This document shows positions 34,913-45,171 of a stretch of DNA of 64,000 bases, in pieces (the first letter of the stretch is position 1; every line of letters starts with the position of its first letter). The notes below the pieces were generated by a model, which did no database searches, was not told the origin of the DNA, and saw only the letters and a program-made list of their open reading frames with translations. This DNA is from CAMYMQ01 sp963730305 (GTDB taxonomy: Bacteria; Pseudomonadota; Alphaproteobacteria; Bin65): positions 186,001-250,000 of the forward strand of contig CAVSRB010000002.1 in the NCBI GenBank assembly GCA_963730305.1. Reading direction: 5' to 3'. Both the position numbers and the translations under genes were made by a program.

Positions 34913-35854
34913 ATGAGACTCATCCTCGGCCTGGCGGCCGCCGCCGCCATCGTCGCGCCCGTCCAGGCGCAGACCGTCAGTATCGGCAGCCTGCCGCAGG
35001 GCACGACCGCCTACGCGATCGCCGCCGCCGTCGCCCGGGTCGCTTCCGACAAGGTCGACCTGCGCGCCCGCGTCGTGCCGCAGGGCGGCCCGGTGGTGAC
35101 CCTGCCGCTGGCCAACCAGGGCCGGCTCGACTTCACCACCGCGGTCAGCGTCGTCGCGGCCTTCGCCCATCAGGGCCGGGCGATGTTCAAGAAGCGCCCG
35201 CAGAAGAACGTGCGCATCGTCGCCGTGATGCGGATGCTGCGGGTCGGCTTCTACGCGCGCAAGGATACCGACATCAAGTCGATGGCCGAGATCAAGGGCA
35301 AGCGGCTGCCGTCGGGCTTCTTCAAGCAGCGCATCGCCTTCATCTTCCAGCTCGGCATGATGAACATCTACGGCCTGACCATGAAGGACGTGAAGCCGGT
35401 GCCGGTGCCCAACAACTCGCGCTCGGTGCAGGATTTCATCGGCGGCAAGATCGACGCCCTGTCGATGTCCATGTCCTCCGGCGCCACCCGACAGGCCCAT
35501 GCGACCGTCGGCATCCGCTACCTGTCGCTCGACAATTCGCCGGCGGCGGTCGCCAAGCTGCGCAAGTTCGCCCCGGGGACGATCATCGAAACGGTCAAGC
35601 CCGGCCCGCTGTTCCCCGGCGTCACCAAGCCGACCAACGTGCTGGCTGCGCCGTTCGTGCTCACCGCCAGCACCAAGACCCCGGACGACATGGTCTACAA
35701 GCTGGTCAAGGCGATGCACGACAACAAGAAGTTGATGGTCAGCGTGTTCAAGGGGCTGAACGCCTTCGATCCGAACCGCATGTATGTCGACGTCGGCGTC
35801 CCCTATCACGCCGGCGCGATGCGCTATTACAAGGAGATCGGTCAGGTCAAATGA
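34913..35854 (+). CDS. TAXI-type TRAP transporter binding protein
   Basis: A 313-residue periplasmic protein with a signal peptide ending VQAQT. The TAXI form shows in VSIGSLPQGTTAYAIAAAVA at the N terminus and in the later FIGGKIDALSMSMSSGATRQ. These proteins feed TRAP transporters with small acids such as glutamate or 2-oxoglutarate. No TRAP membrane subunit is adjacent. The ribosome site is AGGAGACGC. The stop overlaps the RidA start (ATGA). Confidence 0.9.
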   Translation: MRLILGLAAAAAIVAPVQAQTVSIGSLPQGTTAYAIAAAVARVASDKVDLRARVVPQGGPVVTLPLANQGRLDFTTAVSVVAAFAHQGRAMFKKRPQKNVRIVAVMRMLRVGFYARKDTDIKSMAEIKGKRLPSGFFKQRIAFIFQLGMMNIYGLTMKDVKPVPVPNNSRSVQDFIGGKIDALSMSMSSGATRQAHATVGIRYLSLDNSPAAVAKLRKFAPGTIIETVKPGPLFPGVTKPTNVLAAPFVLTASTKTPDDMVYKLVKAMHDNKKLMVSVFKGLNAFDPNRMYVDVGVPYHAGAMRYYKEIGQVK

Positions 35855-36276
35855 CCCGGTCCGACCGCTGCATGACCAAGATCCGGCGCATCACGACCGC
35901 GGCGGTGCCCGAGCCGCCGCCCGGCCTGTTCTCCAACTGCCTCGCCGTCGGCGACACGGTCTACGTTTCGGGCCAGCACGCCGGCGCGCCGGGCGGCGGG
36001 CTGCTCGGCGACGGCTCGATGGCGGACCAGACCCGCCAGGCGCTGACCAAGATCAAGGCGCTGGTCGAGGCGGCGGGCGGCACCATGGCCGACGTGGTCA
36101 TCCTGCGGGTCTTCGTCACCGACATCGCCCGCAAGGCCGAGGTCAGCGCCGCCCGGCGGGAGTTCTTCACGGGCGATTTGCCCTGCTCGACCCTGGTCGA
36201 GGTCTCCGGCTTCGCCGAGCCGGAGCTCAGCGTCGAGATCGAGGCGGTCGCGGTGATCGGCGCCGGCGCCGCCTGA
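35851..36276 (+). CDS. RidA-family protein
   Basis: A 141-residue RidA/YjgF-type protein. Family features are VGDTVYVSGQHAG, the repeated helix LTKIKALVEAAGG, VVILRVFVTDI, and FTGDLPCSTLVEVSGFAEP with the substrate-site Cys and Glu region. RidA proteins remove reactive enamine/imine intermediates. The classical deaminase arginine (R-x-x at the ADxLPxNARVEID type motif) is not evident, so it may be a non-deaminase subgroup. It is coupled to the TAXI protein through an ATGA overlap; a start at 35872 is also possible. Confidence 0.85.
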   Translation: MTRSDRCMTKIRRITTAAVPEPPPGLFSNCLAVGDTVYVSGQHAGAPGGGLLGDGSMADQTRQALTKIKALVEAAGGTMADVVILRVFVTDIARKAEVSAARREFFTGDLPCSTLVEVSGFAEPELSVEIEAVAVIGAGAA

Positions 36277-36294
36277 TCCGGCGCGCCCGTGCGC

Positions 36295-37134
36295 TCAGGC
36301 GAAGCGGGCGTGCAGCGGCTGGTGGTCGGAACCGACCGCCGTATCGTCGATCCACGACGCCGTCACGCCGGCGGCCAGGTCCGCGGTGGCGAAGACGAAG
36401 TCGATCCGTTCGCCCTCGCAGGTGACGCCGGCGGCCGGGTCGTTGCCCGCGGCCGTCCAGGTGTCGGGCAGGCCGGCGTCGCGCACCCGGGCGTGATCGG
36501 CCGCGGCCGGCGTCATGTTGAAGTCGCCGACGACGATGGCGCGGTCGGGCATCGGCGGCGCCCCGCTGGGCAGGGAGAAGCCGGCCGTGGCGGCGTCGCC
36601 GCTCCAGACCCCGCCGCCCGCGGGCGCGTCCGCGACCAGCCCCAGCAAGGCGCCGATCTGGTCGCCGCGCTCCTCGGCCGAGGCGTGGGCCAGGTGGACG
36701 ACGTAGACGCGCAGCGGCCCGTCCGGCGCGGCGACCACGCATTCCAGCGCGGCCCGCTGCAGCGACATGGTGGCGCCGAGGTCGTGCTTGGGCAGCATGT
36801 GGTTGCGGCTCGAGAGGATCGGCCAGCGCGACAGCAGCATGTTGCCGAACTGGGTCCGCGTGCCGCGCGCGGCGTCCGGCGCCAGCGCCGCCGTCGACAG
36901 GTCGAGCGCCGGGCCGAAAACCCAGTCATGGTCCGGGAAGCGGGTGACGAAGTCGGCCGCCTGGTCGACGATGCCGAGCGGCGGGAAGTTGCGCACGACC
37001 TCCTGCAGCGCGATCAGGTCGGGGCTCGCGTCGCCGCCGGCGCCGATCTCACCGGCCTGCCGGGCGGTGTCGACGCGCCCGTCCTTGCCGAGCCCGAACT
37101 GGATATTGTAGCTGACCAGGTGCACGCCGCTCAT
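36295..37134 (-). CDS. Endonuclease/exonuclease/phosphatase-family hydrolase
   Basis: A 279-residue protein of the EEP fold. Active-site motifs are SYNIQFG near the N terminus, ALQEV with the metal-binding Glu, GDFNMTP with Asp and Asn, and the C-terminal SDHQPLHARF with the catalytic Asp-His. It has no signal peptide. Substrates of this fold range from DNA to phospholipids, so a specific activity cannot be given. The only in-frame ATG is at 37134, and GGAGG abuts it directly, an unusually short spacing. Confidence 0.87.
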   Translation of the reverse strand: MSGVHLVSYNIQFGLGKDGRVDTARQAGEIGAGGDASPDLIALQEVVRNFPPLGIVDQAADFVTRFPDHDWVFGPALDLSTAALAPDAARGTRTQFGNMLLSRWPILSSRNHMLPKHDLGATMSLQRAALECVVAAPDGPLRVYVVHLAHASAEERGDQIGALLGLVADAPAGGGVWSGDAATAGFSLPSGAPPMPDRAIVVGDFNMTPAAADHARVRDAGLPDTWTAAGNDPAAGVTCEGERIDFVFATADLAAGVTASWIDDTAVGSDHQPLHARFA

Positions 37135-37291
37135 CCTCCATGGCCGATTCGTCTTCCATGTTCGGCATCGAACAGATGAACGTGCCCGGGCGCAACGGTG
37201 CAGTGGACGGCTTCGCCGGCACCGATCCGCGCATCGCCGGGCGCGCCATGCCTCTTGTCGGCCCTGCCGGGGGGGTGTAGCCAAATCGGCG

Positions 37292-38507
37292 ATGGCAGTG
37301 TCGGCACCGCAACCGGACCGGGCCCCGGCTCGAACGATCGTCTACGTTCCGGGCTTCGATCCCCGGGGGGGACGCCATTACGCGCGGGTCTTCGCCGAAC
37401 AACTGGCCGCGGTGTTCGGCGACCGCGTCGTCCTCACCCGCGTCGCGCCGCCCGAGAAGGGCTGGAGATCCTATCGGGTCCGCGTCTCGACGGCGGACGG
37501 CGATCACGACACCCGGCTGGTCGTCGCAAGCTGGGACAAGATCGTTCTCTCGCTGATCCGCCGGGGACGGATCGGCATGGTCGCCGCCGGCTGTTTCGCC
37601 TTCGCGGCGTGCTGCGTCGACGGCACCCTGTGGCGGCTGTTCCGGCTCAACTGGCGCTTCGCCGTGACCTACGCGGTCGTCTTCGCCTGGTCGGCGGTGT
37701 GCGCCGTCGTCGCGGCCGCGGCCGTGGCGCTGGCCCCCCTCCAGCCGTGGAGCTGGCTGCTGGCCGCCGCGCTGGGTGCTGTCCGTGGTCGGCTACTGGT
37801 GGCTCTATCTGCGGGGGCCCTATCGCCGATACCTGCTCTGGAGCTGGACCTTCGGGCGCGATCTGACTCGGCCGACCCGGCGCTTCCAACGGAACGAGCC
37901 GGCCTACGACGCTTACATCGACGCCATCGTCCGGCAGGTCCGGCGGGAACGGGCCGAGGGCAACGAGGTCGTCCTGGTCGGCCACAGCATCGGGGCGTTA
38001 CAGGCGGTTCGGGCGGCCGGCCTCCTGGCGACGGATGATCCGTCGGGGGGCGAACCGTCAGGGAGCGACGGCGGGATCACCCTGGTGACGCTGGGCGGCT
38101 CGTGGCCGATCGCCCCCCAGTATGTCGGGCGCCACGCGGACCGGTGGCGCGACGACATCAGGCGCATCCTGGCGGCCCCCGCCCTGCCGTGGATCGACGT
38201 CTGCGCCTGGGAGGACGTCCTCTCCTGTCCGGATACCGCCCGCAAGATGCCGCTGATCGCCGGGCTGCCGGTTCCCGAGCAGGCCGCCTTCGACTATGTC
38301 GATCCGGAACTGCCGAGCCGATGGCCGCCCGACTTCTACCGGCGCAACGTGCGCAACTTCGCCGAGGTTCACTTCGACTATCTTCGTCCCCCGCGCGTGG
38401 GGGACGGCTTCGACCTGTACCGGCTCTTCGTCGGCGAGAGCGTTCGCGGGCGCGGGGCGGCCGCGGCGCCGTCGCCGCCGTCCGCGAAACGCCCGTTGCA
38501 GGCGTGA
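37292..38507 (+). CDS. Membrane-associated alpha/beta-hydrolase-like protein (frameshifted)
   Basis: The restored protein is 404 residues. It starts TIVYVPGFDPRGGRHY, contains two hydrophobic segments at about residues 100-125 and 130-170, and then a nucleophile-elbow motif VVLVGHSIGALQA. One base is extra near 37774 (CTG-G-GTG): without it AAALVLSVVGYWWLYLRGPY is continuous. The form suggests a lipase/hydrolase anchored in the membrane, with loops facing one side. I do not recognise a named family. Confidence 0.7.
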
Positions 38508-38606
38508 TCCGGACGCCGACCGTTCCCGGCGCTACGGATCCGCCGGCCTTGCCTTACGCGTCAACGATCCCAGACTCAGGTGCAACTGCGATGCACGCGC
38601 ACCATG

Positions 38607-38618
38607 CCGCAATTGCGG
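38607..38618. promoter_or_regulatory. CCGCAATTGCGG palindrome upstream of iorA-like gene
   Basis: A perfect 12-bp palindrome lies 66 bases before the start of the IorA-like gene in its 176-base leader. It is placed where an operator would be. No -35/-10 pair is certain. Confidence 0.4.
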
Positions 38619-38683
38619 TGGCATGGGCCCACGCGCCGCTATAGGGTTGCCGCGCGCCAGATATGTAGCCAAGGGAGTCCGGT

Positions 38684-40873
38684 ATGGAACGCTCGTTCGC
38701 CAAGGAAGTGCAGGCGCTGCGCAAGGGTGACGGGGATATCTTCGAGGGCGAGGGCATCCTCGCCGTGACGAAGGCCGCGCTGCAGGCGGGGGTCTCCTAT
38801 GTCGGCGGCTACCAGGGCTCCCCGGTCTCGCACCTGGTCGACGTCCTGTCCGACGCCAAGGACATCATGGACGAGTACGGCGTCCACCTCGAGATCTGCG
38901 CCAACGAGGCCGGCGCCGCCTCGATGCTCGGCGCGTCGATCCAGTACCCGATCCGCGGCCTGGTCACCTGGAAGTCGACGGTCGGCACCAACGTCGCGTC
39001 CGACGCCCTGTCCAACCTCGGCTCGGTCGGCGTCGTCGGCGGCGCGGTGATCATCCTGGGCGAGGACTATGGCGAGGGCGCCTCGATCATCCAGGAGCGC
39101 AGCCACGCCTTCGCGATGAAGTCGACCATCTGGCTGATGGACCCGCGGCCCAACCTGACCACCATCGTCCGCTGCACCGAAAAGGCGTTCGAGCTGTCCG
39201 AGGCGTCGAACCAGCCGGTCATGGTGATGCTGCGCATCCTCGCCTGCCACGTCCAGGGCCGGTTCACCGCCAAGGACAACAAGCACGGCGAATGGTCGGG
39301 CAACCACAAGCTCCACGATCCCAACTACGACCTGATGAAGGTGGCGCTGCCGCCGGGCACCTATGCCCAGGAAAAGGACAAGTGGGACCGCCGTCTGCCC
39401 AACGCGATCGAGTTCATCCGCAAGGAGAAACTGAACGAGACCTTCGCAGGCGACCTCGACGAGGTCGGCATCATCTGCCAGGGCGGTCTCTACAACACGG
39501 TGCTGCGCTCGCTCGACCATCTCGGTCTCGCCGACCTCTACGGCAACTCGCGGGTACCGATCTACTGCATGAACGTGACCTATCCGCTGGTGGACGACGA
39601 GATCACCGCCTTCTGCGCGGGCAAGAAACACGTCCTGGTCGTCGAGGAAGGCCACCCCGCGTACATCGAGAACGACGTCAACGTCATCCTGCGCAAAGCG
39701 GACATCCAGGCCAAGGTGCACGGCAAGGGCCCGTTCCCGATGGCCGGCCAGTACACGTCCGACGTGGTCCAGACCGGAATCTCCAAGTGGGTCGACGAGG
39801 TCAAGCCGACCGGCGCCGACGTCGAGACCGCCCACGCCCGCGCCGAATATATCGGCGGGCTCAAGACCAAGGCGGTCGGCTACCTCGGCAACCCGGTTCC
39901 CGGCCGCCCGCCGACCTTCTGTACCGGCTGCCCGGAACGGCCGGTCTTCTCGGCGATCAAGCTGATGGAGAAGGAGGTCGGCAAGACCCACATTTCGTGC
40001 GACATCGGCTGCCACACCTTCTCGACCCTGCCGCCGTTCAACTTGGGCCAGACGGTGCTCGGCTACGGCCTGGGCCTGGCGAGCTCGACCGGCATCGCGC
40101 CCAATTTCGACAAGCGCGTGATCTCGATCATGGGCGACGGCGGCTTCTGGCATAACGGGCTGTCGACCGGCATCTCAAGCTCGCTGTTCAACAAGAACGA
40201 CTCGATCCTCGTGATCATGAAGAACGGCTACACCTCGGCCACCGGCTGGCAGTGGGTGCCGTCGACGCCCAAGGACGGCAACTTCGACGAAGCGCAGATC
40301 TCCATGGAGGAGACGCTGCGCGGCATGGGCGTCAAATGGATGCGCAAGGTGCGCACCTATTCGGTGTCCAAGATGGTCAAGACCCTGGCCGAGGCGATGA
40401 CCACGGCCGAGAAGGGCTTGAAGGTCATCATCGCCGAAAGCGAGTGCATGCTGGCCAAGCAGCGCCGGGTCAAGGCGGATCGGGCGGCGAAGCTCAAGGC
40501 CGGCAAGCGCGCGACGCGCGAAAGGTTCGGCATCGACGACGACGTCTGCACCGGCGACCACAGCTGCATCCGGCTGTCGGGCTGCCCGTCGCTGACGATC
40601 AAGCCGAACCCGGACCCGCTGCGCACCGACCCGATCGCCCACGTCAACACCGGTTGCGTCGGCTGCGGGCTGTGCGGCGAGGTCGCCCACGCGGCGATCC
40701 TGTGCCCGTCCTTCTACAAGGCGGAGATCGTCTACAACGCGGGCGTCTTCGAGCGGTTCGTCGCCCGGATGCGCCAGGCCGTGATCCGGCCTTTCATGAC
40801 CCGTGAGGCGATCCGCCTGGTCGAGCATCAGCCGGGGGTGATCGAGCAGGAAGAAGCGGCGCGCGCCGCCTGA
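38684..40873 (+). CDS. IorA-like TPP-dependent 2-oxoacid:ferredoxin oxidoreductase
   Basis: A 729-residue alpha-type subunit like that of indolepyruvate:ferredoxin oxidoreductase, which converts aryl-2-oxoacids to acyl-CoA and CO2. The order is pyrimidine-binding domain (residues of about 20-240), a linker transketolase-like domain, CTGCPERPVF, TPP motif starting GDGGFWHN near residue 485 and ending KNGY, then a ferredoxin-type end with Cys motifs CTGDHSC-x-CP and CVGCGLCGE. The ribosome site is AAGGGAG. It is followed by its IorB-like partner. Oxygen-sensitive chemistry of this kind implies low-oxygen metabolism or a protected enzyme. Confidence 0.9.
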   Translation: MERSFAKEVQALRKGDGDIFEGEGILAVTKAALQAGVSYVGGYQGSPVSHLVDVLSDAKDIMDEYGVHLEICANEAGAASMLGASIQYPIRGLVTWKSTVGTNVASDALSNLGSVGVVGGAVIILGEDYGEGASIIQERSHAFAMKSTIWLMDPRPNLTTIVRCTEKAFELSEASNQPVMVMLRILACHVQGRFTAKDNKHGEWSGNHKLHDPNYDLMKVALPPGTYAQEKDKWDRRLPNAIEFIRKEKLNETFAGDLDEVGIICQGGLYNTVLRSLDHLGLADLYGNSRVPIYCMNVTYPLVDDEITAFCAGKKHVLVVEEGHPAYIENDVNVILRKADIQAKVHGKGPFPMAGQYTSDVVQTGISKWVDEVKPTGADVETAHARAEYIGGLKTKAVGYLGNPVPGRPPTFCTGCPERPVFSAIKLMEKEVGKTHISCDIGCHTFSTLPPFNLGQTVLGYGLGLASSTGIAPNFDKRVISIMGDGGFWHNGLSTGISSSLFNKNDSILVIMKNGYTSATGWQWVPSTPKDGNFDEAQISMEETLRGMGVKWMRKVRTYSVSKMVKTLAEAMTTAEKGLKVIIAESECMLAKQRRVKADRAAKLKAGKRATRERFGIDDDVCTGDHSCIRLSGCPSLTIKPNPDPLRTDPIAHVNTGCVGCGLCGEVAHAAILCPSFYKAEIVYNAGVFERFVARMRQAVIRPFMTREAIRLVEHQPGVIEQEEAARAA

Positions 40874-40892
40874 CCGCGGGGAGGCAAGAACC

Positions 40893-42459
40893 ATGGTGAC
40901 CAAGCAGCAGGAACGGCCGGTCAGCATCGTCATCGCGGCGATGGGCGGCGAGGGCGGCGGCGTGCTCACGACGTGGCTGGTCAGCGCCGCACGCAAGGCG
41001 AACCTGCCCGTCCAGGCGACCTCGGTTCCGGGTGTCGCGCAGCGCACCGGCGCGACGACCTACTACATCGAGATCGTGCCGAAGACCTACGACGAACTCG
41101 GCGAGCGCGAGCCGGTGATGGATCTCTATCCGGGTCCCGGCGACATCGATCTGATGATCTCGACCGAGTTGCTGGAAACGGGCCGGGCCCTGGAAAAGGG
41201 CTTCATCAGCCCGGACCGGACGACCCTGATCGGCTCCACCCACCGCGTCTACACCCTCGCCGAGAAGATGGCGATGGGCGACGCCCGCTACGACGGGGAC
41301 AAGATCCTCGACGCCGCGCGGCAGATGGCCAAGCGCGCGATCTTGTTCGACATCGAGCGGGCGGCCCGCGACGCCGGCAGCATCATGAACGCGGTGATCC
41401 TGGGCGCGATGGCGGCGAGCGACCTGTTGCCGATCAGCGCCGAGGACTTCGAGCAGGGCATCAAGGACGAGGGCAAGGCGGTCGAGTTCGAATCTCGCCG
41501 GCTTCCGCGCGGGTGTCGCCTACGCCCGCGGCGAGATCGTCGAGATGCAGCCGAAACCGTCGGAGCAGAAGGCGCCGTTCCGGCCCGAGACGTCCACCGA
41601 CGAGTTCAAGGCGCGGATCGAGCGGGACTATCCGCCGGCGGTCCATCCGGTGGTCATGGAGGGCTGCGGCCGCGTCCTCGACTACCAGGACGCCAAATAC
41701 GCCCGGCTCTATCTCGACCGGCTCGACACGGTTCGCGCGATCGACGAGGCGCGCGGTGACGGTGATTTCAAGCTGACCAACGAGGTCGGCCGCCACCTGG
41801 CGCTGCGGATGACCTTCGAGGACATCATGCGCGTCGCCCAGCTCAAGACCCGCGCGTCGCGGTTCGCGCGGGTGCGCCAGGAGGTCGAGGCCAAGCCCGA
41901 CCAGCTCGTCCGCGTCACCGAGCATTTCAAGCCGGGCCCCTACGAGCTCGCCTCGGTCCTGCCCAAGGGGCTGGGCCGGCGCGTGGCCGCCTGGGCCGAC
42001 AACAACCCGTCCAAGGCCCGCAAGTGGCACTTCGGCATGCACATCCGCACCGACACGGTGTGGGGCTTCACCCGCGTGCGGATGATGGCCGGGATGCGCA
42101 AGCTGCGCCGGATCGGCTATCGCTACGCCGAGGAGCAGGACCTGATCGACGAATGGCTCGGCCTGGTGCGCGACGCCGCCCCGGTCGGCCGCGACTTCGC
42201 GCTCGAGGTCGCCGAATGTGCGCGGCTGATCAAGGGCTACAGCGATACCCACAAGCGCGGCGTCGGCAACTACCGCAAGATCGTCGACACCGTGATCCGC
42301 CCGGCGATCGCCGCCGGCAAGCCCGCGACCGCCGAGCTGGCCAAGGTCCGCGAGGCGGCGCTGGCCGACCCCGAGGGCGAATCGCTGTCGCAGGCGCTGG
42401 CGTCGCTGGTCGCGCCGGCGGGCGCGAAAGCGGCGACCGCCTCCATCGCGGCGGAGTGA
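40893..42459 (+). CDS. IorB-like gamma subunit with C-terminal extension (frameshifted)
   Basis: The N-terminal 195 residues match the gamma domain of 2-oxoacid:ferredoxin oxidoreductases (AAMGGEGGGVLTTWLV, SVPGVAQRTGATTYY). The remaining part, about 325 residues, is the extra helical domain found in indolepyruvate oxidoreductase beta-family proteins of proteobacteria, with VGRHLALRMTFEDIMRVAQ and RRIGYRYAEEQ. A +1 shift near 41490 (TTC-G-AAT) divides the two; dropping one G gives 521 residues. It starts 19 bases after the alpha gene and forms one complex with it. Confidence 0.85.
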
Positions 42460-42721
42460 CGGCAGCGGGCTCGTCCGCCGTCGACGATATCGAAGCCTCC
42501 ATCGCGCGCACCCAACCGGCGGAGATCGGCCGGTTCCAGGCGGTCGCGGTCGGCAGCTGCCGGCACGTCGCCAGGAAGCACGGGGTCCGCGTCACCGCGG
42601 CCGCGCCCCTGCGGGCGCTCGAACGTCGACGACCTGCGACCGCGCCGCTCTTGAATTCGGCGGCGGAAGCCCGCAAAACTTCAAAAAAATAAAAGCCGCT
42701 GGGCTGGATAGAGGAAATGCC

Positions 42722-44283
<1,562 letters not shown>

Positions 44284-44287
<4 letters not shown>

Positions 44288-44646
44288 GCGTGACCGGCGT
44301 TGATCCGAGCAAATCGACCTTGGCCGTCCTGTTCAAGAACCGGCTGGTGACGCTCATGGCGGGCGAGGTCGGCGGGCTGGTGGTGGAGCACGGCGACGGT
44401 TTTCGCCGGGTGCTCGACGCCGACGAATCCGACTACCTGCGGGCGGCGCGGGCGTCGGCGATCGCGAACGGCGTGCCGGAAGGCCTCTTCGCCACCGTGG
44501 CGGGCGACTATCTGTTCCAGGTTTGCCTGGCGGCGCGGGATCGCGACTCCGAGACATGGAACATCGTCTTCCGCACCGTGCCCGCCGAGCGCATGGGCGA
44601 GATCATCGCCGAAGAATATTCGCAAAACAGAAGGGACAAGTCGTGA
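44284..44646 (+). CDS. Small protein between CoA ligase and thioesterase
   Basis: A 120-residue protein with a GTG start that overlaps the ligase stop (GTGA). I do not recognise it. It is soluble, acidic, with LFKNRLVTLMAGEVGGLVVEHGDGF and the end YSQNRRDKS. It is coupled by overlap to both neighbours, which supports it being a real gene. A role in the CoA-ester pathway is inferred from this arrangement only. Confidence 0.65.
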
Positions 44647-45053
44647 AGGATACGCTCAAACCCGGCGTCAGCCACACCGAGACCTACGTCATCGACAAGC
44701 CGCGGACGATCGAGTTCATGGGCGACGAGCTGCGCGTCTACGCGACGCCGTCGATGGTGCTCGACGTCGAGCGCACCTGCCGCGAGCTGCTGCTGGACTT
44801 CCACGACGCGGGCGAGGATTCGGTTGGCGCGCGGGTCGAGATCGACCATCTCGGGCCGACCTTGCTGGGCCAGACCATCACCGTCACCGCGACCGTCGCC
44901 GACGTCGAAGGCCCGCGCGTGACCTTCGACGTCGAGGTCAACGACGACCTCGACAAGGTCGGCCAGGCAAAGCACATCCGCTTCGTCGTCGACAAGGAGA
45001 AGCAGGGCGGTCGTCTGGAGAAGAAGAAGGCGCGCATCGCCGAGGCGGGCTGA
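44643..45053 (+). CDS. FlK-like hotdog thioesterase
   Basis: A 136-residue hotdog-fold protein of the fluoroacetyl-CoA thioesterase (FlK) type. Candidate catalytic residues in FlK numbering are matched by Thr35 (YATPSM), Glu43 and His69 (IDHLGPTLLGQ). The C-terminal KHIRFVVDKEKQ is also typical. It starts at GTG with a GTGA overlap. It could release a CoA ester or protect the CoA pool in this pathway; fluoroacetate specificity is not implied. Confidence 0.87.
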   Translation: MKDTLKPGVSHTETYVIDKPRTIEFMGDELRVYATPSMVLDVERTCRELLLDFHDAGEDSVGARVEIDHLGPTLLGQTITVTATVADVEGPRVTFDVEVNDDLDKVGQAKHIRFVVDKEKQGGRLEKKKARIAEAG

Positions 45054-45171
45054 GGGCACCGGGCCGACCGCCGCGCGCATGGCGGCCCGGCCCCGACAGG
45101 CCCTGACAAGACCGTGCCTTTGCTGACACAATAGGCCCTACACCCATTCACGGCCCACGGAGCGGCCCACC